Below are positions 11,426-23,807 of a stretch of DNA of 64,000 nt, in pieces (within the stretch, counting starts at the first letter, position 1; each line of letters opens with the position of its first letter). Source of the DNA: Seriola aureovittata (Eukaryota; Chordata; Actinopteri; Carangiformes; Carangidae); contig NC_079383.1 in NCBI RefSeq assembly GCF_021018895.1, forward strand, positions 23,304,588-23,368,587. Direction: 5' to 3'. The notes beneath the pieces are model-generated. The model did no database searches. It was given only the letters and a program-made list of their open reading frames with translations, and was not told the origin of the DNA. The position numbers and the translations under genes were made by a program.

Positions 11426-11581
11426 TGACTGAACTCAACATTCACATTTCAGCTGCTGGATTCTCCCGGGACTGAGATTGTCTCCGTCTGCAGTCTCAGC
11501 TCATCTGGGTGGTAATACACGGTGTCTGGTGCGGGAGCTGCCACCAGCTGTTACAGATGAAGTGATGATACCTTGAATGAA

Positions 11582-11585
<4 letters not shown>

Positions 11586-11649
<64 letters not shown>
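11586..11649. repeat. (TG)n microsatellite upstream of the NLR
   Basis: Uninterrupted TG dinucleotides, about 64 bp. A related CA-rich tract with CACGCTCGCA interruptions lies at 11738-11811. Confidence 0.95.
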
Positions 11650-11652
<3 letters not shown>

Positions 11653-11837
11653 TCTTAGAACCACAAATATATCTTATTACAAAAAAGACAGTAGAAAAAT
11701 TAATTATGGGAGACCTTCTAACTTGTGGATAACAAGCACACAGACACACACACACGCTCGCACACACAGACACACACACACGCTCGCACACACACACACA
11801 CACACAGACACGTGACTTCCTGTAAGACTCGGCGGGT

Positions 11838-11854
11838 AAAAGTGAAAGTGAAAG
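11838..11854 (+). promoter_or_regulatory. ISRE/IRF-type motif in the NLR promoter
   Basis: AAAAGTGAAAGTGAAAG fits the interferon-stimulated response element core (GAAANNGAAA, with two direct GTGAAA repeats). It sits just upstream of the likely first non-coding exon of the NLR gene. This suggests interferon-responsive transcription, as known for many fish immune genes. It is a motif match only. Confidence 0.6.
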
Positions 11855-11855
11855 T

Positions 11856-11911
11856 TCAGACTCCATTTTGAATCGCCGGAGCAGAAGGAGGGAAGCTGAA
11901 GTCTGAGGCAG
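11856..11911 (+). other. Probable 5' non-coding exon of the NLR gene
   Basis: The sequence after the ISRE ends in GTCTGAGGCAG followed by a donor GTGAGC at 11912. The next acceptor fitting the gene is CAG at 12576-12578, before the ATG exon. The transcription start is not determinable here, so the left border is approximate. Confidence 0.5.
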
Positions 11912-12177
11912 GTGAGCGGTAAAACAACATTACTCTTATTTTACTGTCAAAGTGTCAGAGTCAGTTTTCTCTCTGTGGCGGGAAGACGAGTCAGAATGAA
12001 CTTTTGTCCAAACAAAGACACTGAGGAAAGCAGGAAATAACATGAGGTGGTACTTCCGGTTATCTCCGTCAGAATCAACCGTTTGATTCGTCTGCGACAA
12101 AACGTTGAATATTCACAAGCTACAACTAACCCAAGAACACTGACCAGGTTTTATACTATTTACTTTATTATACAGTA

Positions 12178-12180
<3 letters not shown>

Positions 12181-12228
<48 letters not shown>

Positions 12229-12379
12229 TGAGTGTGTGTCTGTGTGTGTGTGTGTGTGTCTGTGAGTGTCTGTGTGTGTGTGTGTGTGTGTGTGTCTGTG
12301 TGTGTGAGTGTGTGTGTGAGTGTGTGTGTGTGTGTGTGTGAGTGAGTCTGTGTGTGTGTGTGTCTGTGTGAGTGTGTGT

Positions 12380-12426
<47 letters not shown>

Positions 12427-12511
12427 TGTGTGTGTGTGTCTGTGTGTGTGTGTGTGTGAGTGTGTGTGTGAGAGTGTGTGTGTGTGTGTGAGTGTGTGTG
12501 TGAGAGTGTGT

Positions 12512-12543
<32 letters not shown>
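12181..12543. repeat. (TG)n repeat with GAG and TCTG variants in NLR intron 1
   Basis: About 360 bp of TG dinucleotides is interrupted by TGAG and TGTC words. It ends 35 bp before the ATG-containing exon. The His/Thr and Cys/Val open frames are artefacts. Confidence 0.95.
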
Positions 12544-12544
<1 letters not shown>

Positions 12545-12597
12545 ATCTCACAGTCAGTGTTACTGGTTTCCCTCTCAGACTGACTGAAGTCCAGAAG

Positions 12598-13147
12598 ATG
12601 AGTGGTCTGGAGGAAGACGAGGACGGAGCAGAGTCTCCAGTCTCCAGCTGTTGGTCTATGAAGAGTGACCGGTCCAGAGATAATCCTCTAAACTTCAGTA
12701 ATGAACCTGGACCTTCACACACACAGTAAGACACTGTTTCTACTGTTTCTAATAGATTTATATTCATGACGATGAACCATTAAAGCTGATTCCATTTTAA
12801 ACTAAGTTGGATCTTGGGTTTCCTCACCAGAATCTACTGATGGTCTTTCTGTAGCAGAACAACTCAGAACCTCCATGTCAGAATTTACACCTTCAGAAAA
12901 TATTCATTTGTCTTTGCCCTGATGTTGAACCCTCTTCCACTGGTGCTGTAACAGGTCTGTACCTGAGGAGAGGGTGAGAACAAGAACAATACTGAAATAA
13001 TATGAATGAAACATGTTTGTGTTGCAGAGGTGAGTCCTACAGACAGAGAGCAGAGTCTCCAGTCCCCAGCTGTTGGTCTATGAAGAGTGACCGGTCCAGA
13101 GAGCTTCCTCTGTACTTCAGGAATGAACCTGGACCTTCACACACACA
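12598..13147 (+). other. Duplicated N-terminal NLR exons (12598-12725 and 13028-13147)
   Basis: The first exon starts at ATG 12598 with [15 protein letters not shown]. Both exons share the core [11 protein letters not shown] and end NEPGPSHTQ, so they are tandem exon duplicates. Each ends in phase 2 with donor GTAAGA, so either could be skipped without breaking frame. Such Ser-rich peptides are typical N-termini of teleost NLRC3-like proteins and have no known fold. Confidence 0.8.
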
Positions 13148-16100
13148 GTAAGACACTGTTTCTACTGTAAACTGACCTGATGGAAGATGAAGAAATGATT
13201 TTCTAATAGATTTATATTAATGATGCAGTTACTGCAGAAACCACCTGAAACTACAAACTGAAATGGATCTTGTGGGTTTTATAACAAGAATCTATTGATT
13301 GTGTTTCTCTAATAAAACAACTGAGAAGCTCAAAAATGAAACTTAGAAAATATTCATGTATCATGATGAAGTGTCTATAAAATCTGAAAGCTCTGAATCA
13401 TTAGTAAGTGGACCTTTGAGTCTGGATCCTCTCCGTTATATCTTGTTCCTCACATAGTAAAGTAATCTGGACAAAGAAGGGCAGAAGATGTTCAGGTGTA
13501 GATTCAGACAACTTCTCCACTGATGCTGTTATTTGATCCTTGACAGTAGAGAGTGACAGAAAACATGAAGGGAACGATGTACAGGAAAGACAGCTGTCCA
13601 GATGTGCACCTCAGACACATCTGTTACACGCTGTGTGTCTGAGACTCCTGCTCGCCCATCACTCTTCAGACCACTTCTAATCTCAGTGCAAACCTCACTG
13701 ACCCAAGCTGAGCTGCACAAACTGATGTAAAACATCAAGGACATGATCAGCTCAGTCTTAACAGAGGCTTTTACTGTGAAGGAGCTGCAGGAAGTCTTTC
13801 ATTAGTATTGATAGCAAGCTACAGCCCATCACTACATGTTTAATCAGACAGCCAGATGGGAAAACAAGTTCTTGAAGTTATTTTTTGGGCCTGTTGGGCC
13901 TTTATTTTGACAGCCACAGTGAGAGAGAGGAAGTGACGCAGGAAAGGGCCACAGCTCAGACTGGAGCCTGGGCCACTGCAGTTAGGACTCAGTGTTAACG
14001 GTTCGCTCTGGAGCAGGTGAGCCGCCGAGGCGCCCCGAAGAGGAAACAGTTGATTAGTGTTGAAATGAATAATTTTAATTCAGACTGAATGTTGAATTCA
14101 AACAGAAAAGAAGCTGCACTTTCTCTGTGACCATCAGAGCTTCATGAAACAAAGTAAAGTTTCTGTCACGACTTCATCTACGTCCAAGGTGCACAGAGAG
14201 AGGAAAAAGTCCAGAGAGGTCAAACCTCCAGCAACAGCTGCAGGAAACAGAAGCATTCAGCTCGAGGCCTTCATCAGATCAATGACCCTGATGAAGCCCT
14301 CGAGCCGAAATGCATCAGTCTCATAAAGTTCCTCTATTTACTGCAGCTGCTGCTGGAGCTTTGACGCCATCAGAGCTTCTGGACAATGTTGGACACATCT
14401 GGATATTTTACAACAACAATCAACAAAGTATTGTAGTGATAAAGAAATGTCTTCACAGGAAGAGGAGGAGCCATGTCTCTGTGTCCAGCTGTGCTCTGTG
14501 TCAGGACGTCCTGAAGGATCCAGTCTCTACCAGCTGTGGACACTGGTTCTGCAGACAGTGCATCACCTCATACTGGGACCAGTCTGGTTCTTCAGGAGAC
14601 TCCTCCTGTCCCCAGTGTGGACAAAGACCCAGAACAAGACCTGGACTGCAGACAGCCAGTCAGACCAGCACTGAACAAAGTGAGACTGAACATCTGTATG
14701 ATGATGTCATCATTTCTGAAACTAGGACCTGTTGTTTTATACAGAGTCATTTGTTACATCACACAGCATCGACCTTTAAGATGATTATAAATACCACAAC
14801 ATTAAAACCTTTTCTTTGTTTGTCTTTAGTTTTTCTGCAGCTGATGAAAATAATCATCAGACTCTCAGATTCTGTTTCTTCAGTCTGACGTTGTCTCTTC
14901 TCTTTCAGCAGATAGTGGTCTGCAGGAGGTTTTACATCAACATAAGATCAGTCTGAGGAGCAGATGTGAACATGTGACTGAAGGAACTGATGGAACAGGA
15001 AGTGGAACCCTCCTCAACAGGATCTACACTGAGCTCTACATCACAGAGGGACAGAGTGAAGAGGTTAATACCCAACATGAGGTGAGGCAGCTGGAGACAA
15101 CTTCCAAGATGGAGACCCTCCATGACGCTCCAATCAGGTGCCACGACATCTTTAAAGTCTTACCTGACCAGCAGAGACGCCGGATCTCTAAAGCTTTACC
15201 TGTCCAGCAGAGAGAAGACGTCTCTAAAGTCTTACCTGACCAGCAGAGACCCATCAGAGTGGTTCTGACCAACGGTGTCGCTGGCGTTGGAAAAACCTTC
15301 TCGGTGCAGAAGTTCTCTCTGGACTGGGCAGAGGGCTTGGAGAACCAAGATGTCGGTCTGCTGGTTCTGCTTTCGTTCAGGGAGCTGAACCTGATCAGAC
15401 ATCAGCGGTACAGTCTTCTCAGGCTGCTCCATGTTTTCCATCCAACATTACAGAAGGTCACAGCAGAGCAGCTCGCTGTCTGTAAAGTTCTGTTCATCTT
15501 TGACGGCCTGGATGAAAGCAGACTGTCACTGGATTTCAACAACAGGAAGTCTGTGTGTGATGTCACACAGGAGTCATCAGTCAACGTGCTGCTGACAAAC
15601 CTCATCAGGGGGAATCTGCTTCCCTCGGCTCTCGTCTGGATAACTTCCAGACCTGCGGCGGCCAATCAGATCCCTCCTACATGTGTGGACAGGGTAACAG
15701 AAGTACGAGGCTTCACTGACGCCCAGAAGGAGGAGTACTTCAGGAGGAGATCCAGTGATGAAGAGCTGTCCAGCAGAATCATCTCACACATCAAGACGTC
15801 CAGGAGCCTCCACATCATGTGTCAAGTCCCAGTCTTCTGCTGGATCACTGCTACAGTTCTGGAGCACATGTTGACCACAGACCAGAGAGGAGAGCTGCCC
15901 CAGACCCTGACTGACCTGTTCTCACACTTCCTGCTGGTTCAGACACAGAGGAAGAAGAACAAGTACCATGAGGGACGTGAGACGAGTCCACAGGAGCTGA
16001 CGGAGGCTGACGGGGAAGTTCTTCTGAAGCTGGGGAGGCTGGCGTTTGAACATCTGGAGAAAGGAAACATCATGTTCTACCAAGAAGACCTGGAGCAGTG

Positions 16101-19100
16101 TGGTCTTGATGTCACAGAGGCCTCGGTGTACTCAGGACTTTGTACTGAGATCTTCAGAAGAGAGAGTGTGATCTTCCAGAAAACAGTCTATTGCTTTGTT
16201 CATCTGAGCGTTCAGGAGTTTCTGGCTGCAGTCTACATGTTCCACTGTTACACCAACAGGAAGACAGAGGTCCTGGAGAACTTCCTGTGGAAACATGTTG
16301 ATTTAACCCTGGATAAGTTTCTGATGGCAGCCATGGAGAAATCTCTTGAAAGTAGAAACGGTCACCTGGACCTGTTTGTTCGCTTCCTTCATGGCCTCTC
16401 TCTGGAGTCCAACCAGAGACTCTTAGGAGGTCTGCTGGGTCAGACAGAGAACAGTCCAGAAACCATCCAGAGAGCCATCACCAACCTGAAGAAGATGAAC
16501 ACTTATGATATCTCTCCTGACAGAAGCATCAACATCTTCCACTGTCTGGTGGAGATGAAGGATCACTCAGTTCATCAGGAGATCCAAGAGTTCCTGAAGT
16601 CAGAGAACAGATCAGAGAAGAAACTCTCTGTGATCCACTGCTCAGCTCTGGCCTACATGCTGCAGATGTCAGAGGAGGTTCTGGATGAGTTGGACCTGGA
16701 GAAGTTCAACACATCAGAGGAGGGACGACAGAGACTGATCCCAGCTGTGAGGAACTGCAGGAAGGCTCGGTGAGTCCACATGTGATGATCATGAATCATT
16801 ATGGAGATTAGTTGTGAAGTTTTTCAGATAAAAACTATAAAATTCTTCTTCTTAAAATAAAGTTTCACTGTGTCGGTTGTATTTTGTCACAGAAGTTCTT
16901 GAGCTATTTCAAATGCTGAATATTGATGTTTCAGTTATGTTTATAGTTGTCAAGTTAATGAACAGTTATTGTGTTTATGTCTAATGATTGATTCATCTTC
17001 CTCTGGGTGATGGAGACGAAGGAAAACCTGATCAAACAAGTGAAGAACTGGTCGAGGTTTTATCACAGCAGCTTTTTATCTCATTTTAAATGATGTATTT
17101 GTTTTAATGTTTTTTCTAAACCTCTTTTTAATTTGACATTTATTGATGGATTCATATTCATCTGTAAATTATTAGAATCTAAATATCAGTTAATAAAATA
17201 CGTAGTAATCTCGTCTGTTTCTGGATTCATGAATTCATTGGTGAAATCTTGATGAGTTCCTGTTGTTATTGTTTCTCTAATGGAATAGTTAAAAAGCATT
17301 TCCATGAGTCTGGAGATGGAGATCCTACAGACTGATAACATCTTTCTGGTGACATTAATTCAACTTTATCACTTTGTGTTTTTGTGCTGAAAAAGAGTGA
17401 AAACTTCACTCAGTCATCTGAGACGCACGTCTTCATATGAAATAATAGAAATATTAAACAGGTGTGATCAGCTGATGTGTTCATCTGTACCGAGCTGATG
17501 ATGGTGACGCTGACAGCAGCAGGTATCAAACTCAGATCATCTTTACCACCTGTCATTGTTCACTGAGCTGAACTCAGTGGAAATATCCTGCTGTCACTTT
17601 AAAACAGTGTTTTCTAATCAACATGGCCTCATGGGAACTTTGTGGAGACCACATGGATCAGATCTCACTGACAGACTGTGGACATTATGGAAGACTGACT
17701 GTGACCACATCTTCTCTCTTCACCTGAAAGAGGATTGAAACTCTGCAGGTGTGAGAGAGACTGATGAGAATGATTGTTTCCTGTCAAACACAGTGAGATC
17801 AGATGAACTGAACCAGTGATGAAGAGAGAATATGGATCAACACAGGACGTGTCAAACTGTTTGATCATCACATGCTTGAAGTCAATATGAAGTGTCCTCT
17901 TACATAATGACTCTGTGTAATGAACGTGTCATTACAGGTTTGCTGGTTGTGGACTCTCAGAGACTCACTGTGAAGTCGTGGCCTCAGCTCTGAAGTCCAA
18001 CCCCTCCCACCTGAGACACCTGGACCTGAGTGACACCAGGCTGCAGGATTCAGGAGTGAGGATCCTGTCTGCTGGACTGGAGAGTCCAAACTGTGGACTG
18101 GAGACTCTGAGGTCAGTTCACTGACTGGAGCTGTTGTGGGTTTGTAGATAATTAATATCACTAACTGCAGTTCAGGATCAGACATAAAGACAGGAGCAGG
18201 GTTTATTTAGAGGCCGGCAGAAGTCGAGTCATGACGGGGAAATGTTTGACGGTTTTTCAGCTTCCTGCGGTTCATGTTGTCCATCAGTGAAGATGAAGTC
18301 AGGACTGATGAGGCTGGGGGGGGGGGGGTCTGCCTCGACCGGTTGGGTGGAGAGGAGAGAAACTGGGGAGAGAAAGAGAATGATCATGATGGTTGAGTAT
18401 TAGTGGTAAATCTGGGCTCTAATAACAGTGATTCAGTCATGGAGGGACAGGAACTCACAGAGGACATTTAGTACTAAACAGGGACTCTGTGGACTGACTC
18501 TGGATCTGTGTGACTCAGACTCTGAAGCTTCATTCAGCTTCACATGAACTCATCACGTCATTGTGACAGTAGCTGTGTTAGGAAGAGACTTCACAGTCAG
18601 TGTGGAGCAGGAAGGATCACTGCCACAACACCTCGTCATCACAATGTGACATGTGACTGTTCAAGACACAAACATCAAACATGAACCTGCTGAGCCACCA
18701 ACACAGGAAGAAGAAGGTCATGTGATACGTTAGATAATGAACTGCTCTGAGTCCAACACGTCCGATCAGATATTGATTCTGTATTGACAGACTGTACTGA
18801 GGTCAGCAGCAGCGGATGAATGTGTGTTGACATGAACAGGTGTGTGAATGTTGTTCTGACATGTGGATGATGTGAGTAGATGTGACATGATGATGATCCA
18901 CAACAACAGAAGGACAAAGTCACTCTGCTCCTTTTAAAGAGAAGATCATTGATTAGAACATATCTGATTGATTATCAATGATTTTATCTCCATCTTTTGT
19001 TCTTTATTCAGGTTGAGTGGCTGCAGTTTGTCAGAGATCAGCTGTTCTTCTCTGGCCTCAGCTCTGAAGTCCAACCCCTCCCACCTGAGACACCTGGACC

Positions 19101-22100
19101 TGAGTCACAACGACCTGAAGGATCCAGATGTGAAGCAGCTGTGGTATTTTCTGAGGAGTCCAGACTGTGGACTGGAGACTCTGAGGTCAGACTCCATGTT
19201 TTATTTCTGTGCTCAGATTAATCTGATGTTAAAGTTGTGTTGACTCTAACCTGCAGACAGGTTCATATTCATGAGCTAAAATCCTCTTCAGCTTTTTTCT
19301 TTTTTATAACTTAAATTTTTATTGAGTTTTCACATGTAAATAGACAAAACAATACAGCAAACAAGTTACAGATTAGAATAGTAACATTAACAAACTGTCT
19401 GGAGATGATCCTCTATTCAGTCCACTGTTCCATTCGGCATTTGTTCAGTTGGTGTCACGTCTCATGTAAGTCTTCCATCTTTCCCAGTTCTTTTCAAATA
19501 CATTCTCTTTGATCCTTAAAAGATATGTCAATTTTTCCATAACATAGATTTCCTGGACAATTTCCAACCACTGTTCCTGTTTCGGGGCATTTACATTGAG
19601 CCAGTTTCTTGTGACTGCTTTTTTACTTGCTGCGAGTAACACTTTAGTCAAGTACAGATCTTCTCTCGTTACAACCTTTCCAATATTCCCAAGATACATC
19701 ACTGGGCAAGTATTTGGGATTTCATATCCCAGAACATTTTTTACCACTAAATTAACATTTTGCCAGTATATCTTCATTTTTGTACAGTTCCAGAAGATGT
19801 GTGCACGGTCTGCCTCCACATTCCCGCACAGTCTCCAGCAGTTTTGTTGTGTGGCGAGTTGCCTAGATTTTATTTTTGGTGTTATAAAATAGCGAGTTAG
19901 ATTTTTCCAGCAGAACTCCCTCCATATTAATGAATATGTAGATGTACATTGTGTCTGGCACATGTGGTACCATTCCTCCTCTTGTATTTGGATCTTTAGT
20001 TCTGCTTCCCATTTTGCTTTTATATAGAGGGTTGATTCCCCCCTGCTCTCTCCCAGAGCTCGGTAAAAGGCAGAGATGGGCCGAGACCCCTTCTGTTTGT
20101 ATGAATCCATAATGACTCCAATCACCTTGTTTATAGTTGCAACTGGCCTTATCTCTTTTGTGTAATAATCTCTTAACTGCATGTATCTATAGAAGTCTTT
20201 GTTTTCGAGGCCGTACTTTGTCTTTAGCTCTTGGAAGCTTAGAAGTTCCCCACCTTCTGAAACCGTACACATTGCTGTCATTCCCTTTTGTGTCCATTCT
20301 TTGAATACTGGATCGTGCGTCCCTGGTATAGATTTTGAATCGTACGTGAACCACCTCAGTGTGCATATATTCCTCTTGAGTTTGTATTTTCTTATTACAA
20401 CCCTCCATATTTCTAGTGTGAATGCGACTATTGGGTTCATAGCATGTCTCAAAGCACCTACCAGATGTTTATCCCCCACCAATATCTGGGTCTGATAACT
20501 CTGTGTTTCCCTTTCCATTTCCTGCCATTTAGACTCGTAGTCAGGTCTACACCAACAGGCCAGAGGCCTGAGTTGAGCAGCATAAAAATATTCTTTAAGG
20601 TCAGGCAAGGCCATTCCACCCTTACTTTCAGGTAGTTGGAGGGTCGTGAATTTTATTCTTGGTTTTTTTCTATTCCAAATGAATCTAGAGATCATCTTGT
20701 CCCAGGCTATACATTTGTTTTGGGGGATATTAATTGGCAGAGCTTGAAATAAATATAACAATTTAGGTAGAATATTCATTTTGACCGTCTGTATTCTAGC
20801 ACTGAAGTCCAACGGAAGGGTAGACCACCTTTCAATGTCCCTTTGTATGTTTCTTTCAGTTTCACTATAGTTGTTTTCCAACATGTCGGTAAGTGTTTTA
20901 GTCAAAGTTACACCAAGATACTTCATTGTTTTAGAATTCCATTTCAAATTATATGCATCTCTTATTTGTCGGGATGATGAATAATTCAACGAGAGAATTT
21001 GAGTTTTTGATATTTTCAGTTTATATCCTGAGTAGTATTCATACGTTTCCAGTAGAGACATTAGGTGTGGGAAACATCTGTCCGGCTGTTCAAGGAAAAT
21101 AATGACATCATCCGCAAAAAGGCCAATGATGTGTTCTGTCCCCCCTACACTGACACCCTGCAGTTCCTCACTCTGCCTTATTGCCTGCGCTAAAGGCTCA
21201 ACATATAAAGCGAAGAGGGTAGGTGACAGACAGCAACCTTGTCTTGTCCCCCTCTCCAACTGAATCGTATTTGACAGGCTTCCGTTTACTCTGATCCTAG
21301 CTGTGGGCTCTTGATAAATAGTTTTAATATATCGGATTACGTTTTCATTGAGGCCAAATCTCTTTAGAACCTCATACAAGAATGACCAACTAACACTATC
21401 AAATGCCTATTCGGCATCCACACTAACCAGAACCGTACTTGCACCGCTTTTTGGGGCGTTGTCTAAGATATGGAGGGTTCTTCTAATATTATCATGTGTT
21501 TGGCGTCCTTTAATAAACCCGGTTTGGTCTTCATCAATCAAGTCCGGTATGAGGGTCTCAAATCTTTTGCAAATAATTGATGTAAATAGTTTGTAGTCTA
21601 CATTTAAAGGTGAAATCGTCCTATAGTTTTTGCATTCTTCTTTATCTTTGCTTTCTTCAGGTAGTACGGTAATAATTGCTTCTTTCCACGATGGGGGGGC
21701 CCTGCCCTCTTTAAGAGTCCAGTTAAAGCAGGACAGAAGCAAGGGTGTTAGCTCCTTTCGAAAGGCCTTATACCGTTCCGATGGAAACCCATCGCTGCCT
21801 GGTGATTTACTAGCTTTTAACCTGCTAATTGCAGCTTCCAGCTCCTTAACTGTAAGTTGCGACATAATAGTGTCATTCTGTGTCTCACCAATAGATGGCA
21901 AGTCAAGTGAGTCAAGAAAACTTCTAATTGTTTTTTCATCGGCGGATAGTGGTTTAGAATAAAGTTTCTTGTAATATTCTTCAAATATTCTTTCTATTTC
22001 CTCTGGTTCATGTGTTAATTGGTTGGTTTGAGGGTTCCTTATTTTATGAATTGTGTTAATGGCCAGCTGTTTCCGCAGGCGTCTAGCTAAAAGTCATGTT

Positions 22101-23744
22101 GCTTTTGGGCCTGATTCATAGTAGGTCTGCTTTACAAACCTTGCCCTCTTTTCTATATCTGTCCTGAGTATCTCATTTATCTCTTCCCTTGCCTTCTTTA
22201 TTTGTTGTAGTACAGACTGATTTTCTGTATTTTTATGTTTCTTCTCTAATTCTTGTAGTTTTTCTACTTTGTGTTTATATATAGCTAACCGAGCTTTCTT
22301 TTGTGATGTTGTCAAAGCGATTAGTTTTCCACGAATAACTGCCTTCATACCGTCCCACAGTATTGCAGGGTTTACCTCTCCATTATCGTTCTCTTCTATA
22401 TACCTTTTTATTTCTTCTCTTATCTGTTCCACATTTGCCTTGTTATTCAGGATGCCCACATTTAGCCTCCATGCAGTATTTACTTTTCTTTTATTCAAGT
22501 GTATTGTCAAGCTGATCCCACTGTGGTCTGATATATCCGCCACCCCGATTTCACACTCTGTGACCCTGTGGCTTTCACTTGTATTAATTAAAAAGTAGTC
22601 AATTCTGGAGTAGACAGAATGTGGTACTGAATAGTGGTTATAATCCCTTTCTAGTGGGTGGAGTTCTCTCCACACATCAATTAGTCCCATTTCCTGCACT
22701 GCTGTATTAATAAACTTGGTTAGATGCTTCTTGCTTCCTTTAGAGCTTGTTGTATCCAAGTTATGGTTCATGACATCATTTTAGTCCCCTCCACATATCA
22801 AGACTCCTTCAGTTTCTATAGCAATAGTGTCAAATAGGGTTTTGAAAAAACCTTTGGTACTCTCTGGGGGGGCGTAAACATTGATCAGTGTCACCATTCT
22901 GTTTTCTAGTTTTCCTTTGATTAATACAAATCTCCCTTCTTTGTCCCTTACTTCTTTAACACATTCAAATTGGACTGCATTTGTGATAAGGATAGCCACT
23001 CCCCTCTTCTGGCTAGGCTTGTAGGAACTATAAAATATGTTCCTGAAACCAAAGCGTTTTAGTTTTTCATGTTCTTGTTGAGGCAGGTGGGTTTCTTGTA
23101 GAAATAGGACTTGAGCCTTTTCTTTTTTCAGTTTAGCCAGGACCTTGCTCCTCTTAACTGGATTATTCATCCCATTTACATTAAGTGACACCAGTTTTAT
23201 ATTGTTATATGGCATTAAAATGATCCGATCCCGTGTTACATTCATTAACCTCCAGACAACTTAGAACTGCACTGACCTGAACATCTGGACAACGCGTGCT
23301 AACTGAAAGAAACAAAGAAAAAACAGTTAACTCCCAAGTTAGGGTGATTCTTCGCCACCCTGGGTCCCCGTTGGTAGGCAGAGGGGAGATCCTCCTCCAG
23401 GAGGGCCCCTCACTAGGGGTGAAACCTGTCATTTCACACATCCTAATAGTCCAACGTCATCCGATAGCATTTATTTTGTATTCCAAATGAAGTCTCCAAC
23501 ATCAGTCTTAAATATTTAGGCCCATATACCAGTGTAAAAAAAAAATAAAAATAAGTAGGAAAATTATATCAAATATGTAAATAAATGTATAAATAAATTA
23601 AATTAAATAACTGCCCTACCAAACTCTCCTATTTGAACTGAAAAGGGAGAAAAAAGAGACATCTCTCAGAGTTGGAATAGAGTCATATTTTTTGTCTGTT
23701 GTTATTCATGATATATAAACGTAATAAGCTCAAGGATGACGTGC

Positions 23745-23807
<63 letters not shown>

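Noticed and set aside
13970..14043. Possible functional tRNA gene on the minus strand
   Set aside because: The A-box-like and B-box-like words are degraded and continue into a SINE body; no intact cloverleaf can be drawn.
21348..21962. Plus-strand open frames within the LINE
   Set aside because: They are antisense shadows of the reverse transcriptase frame.
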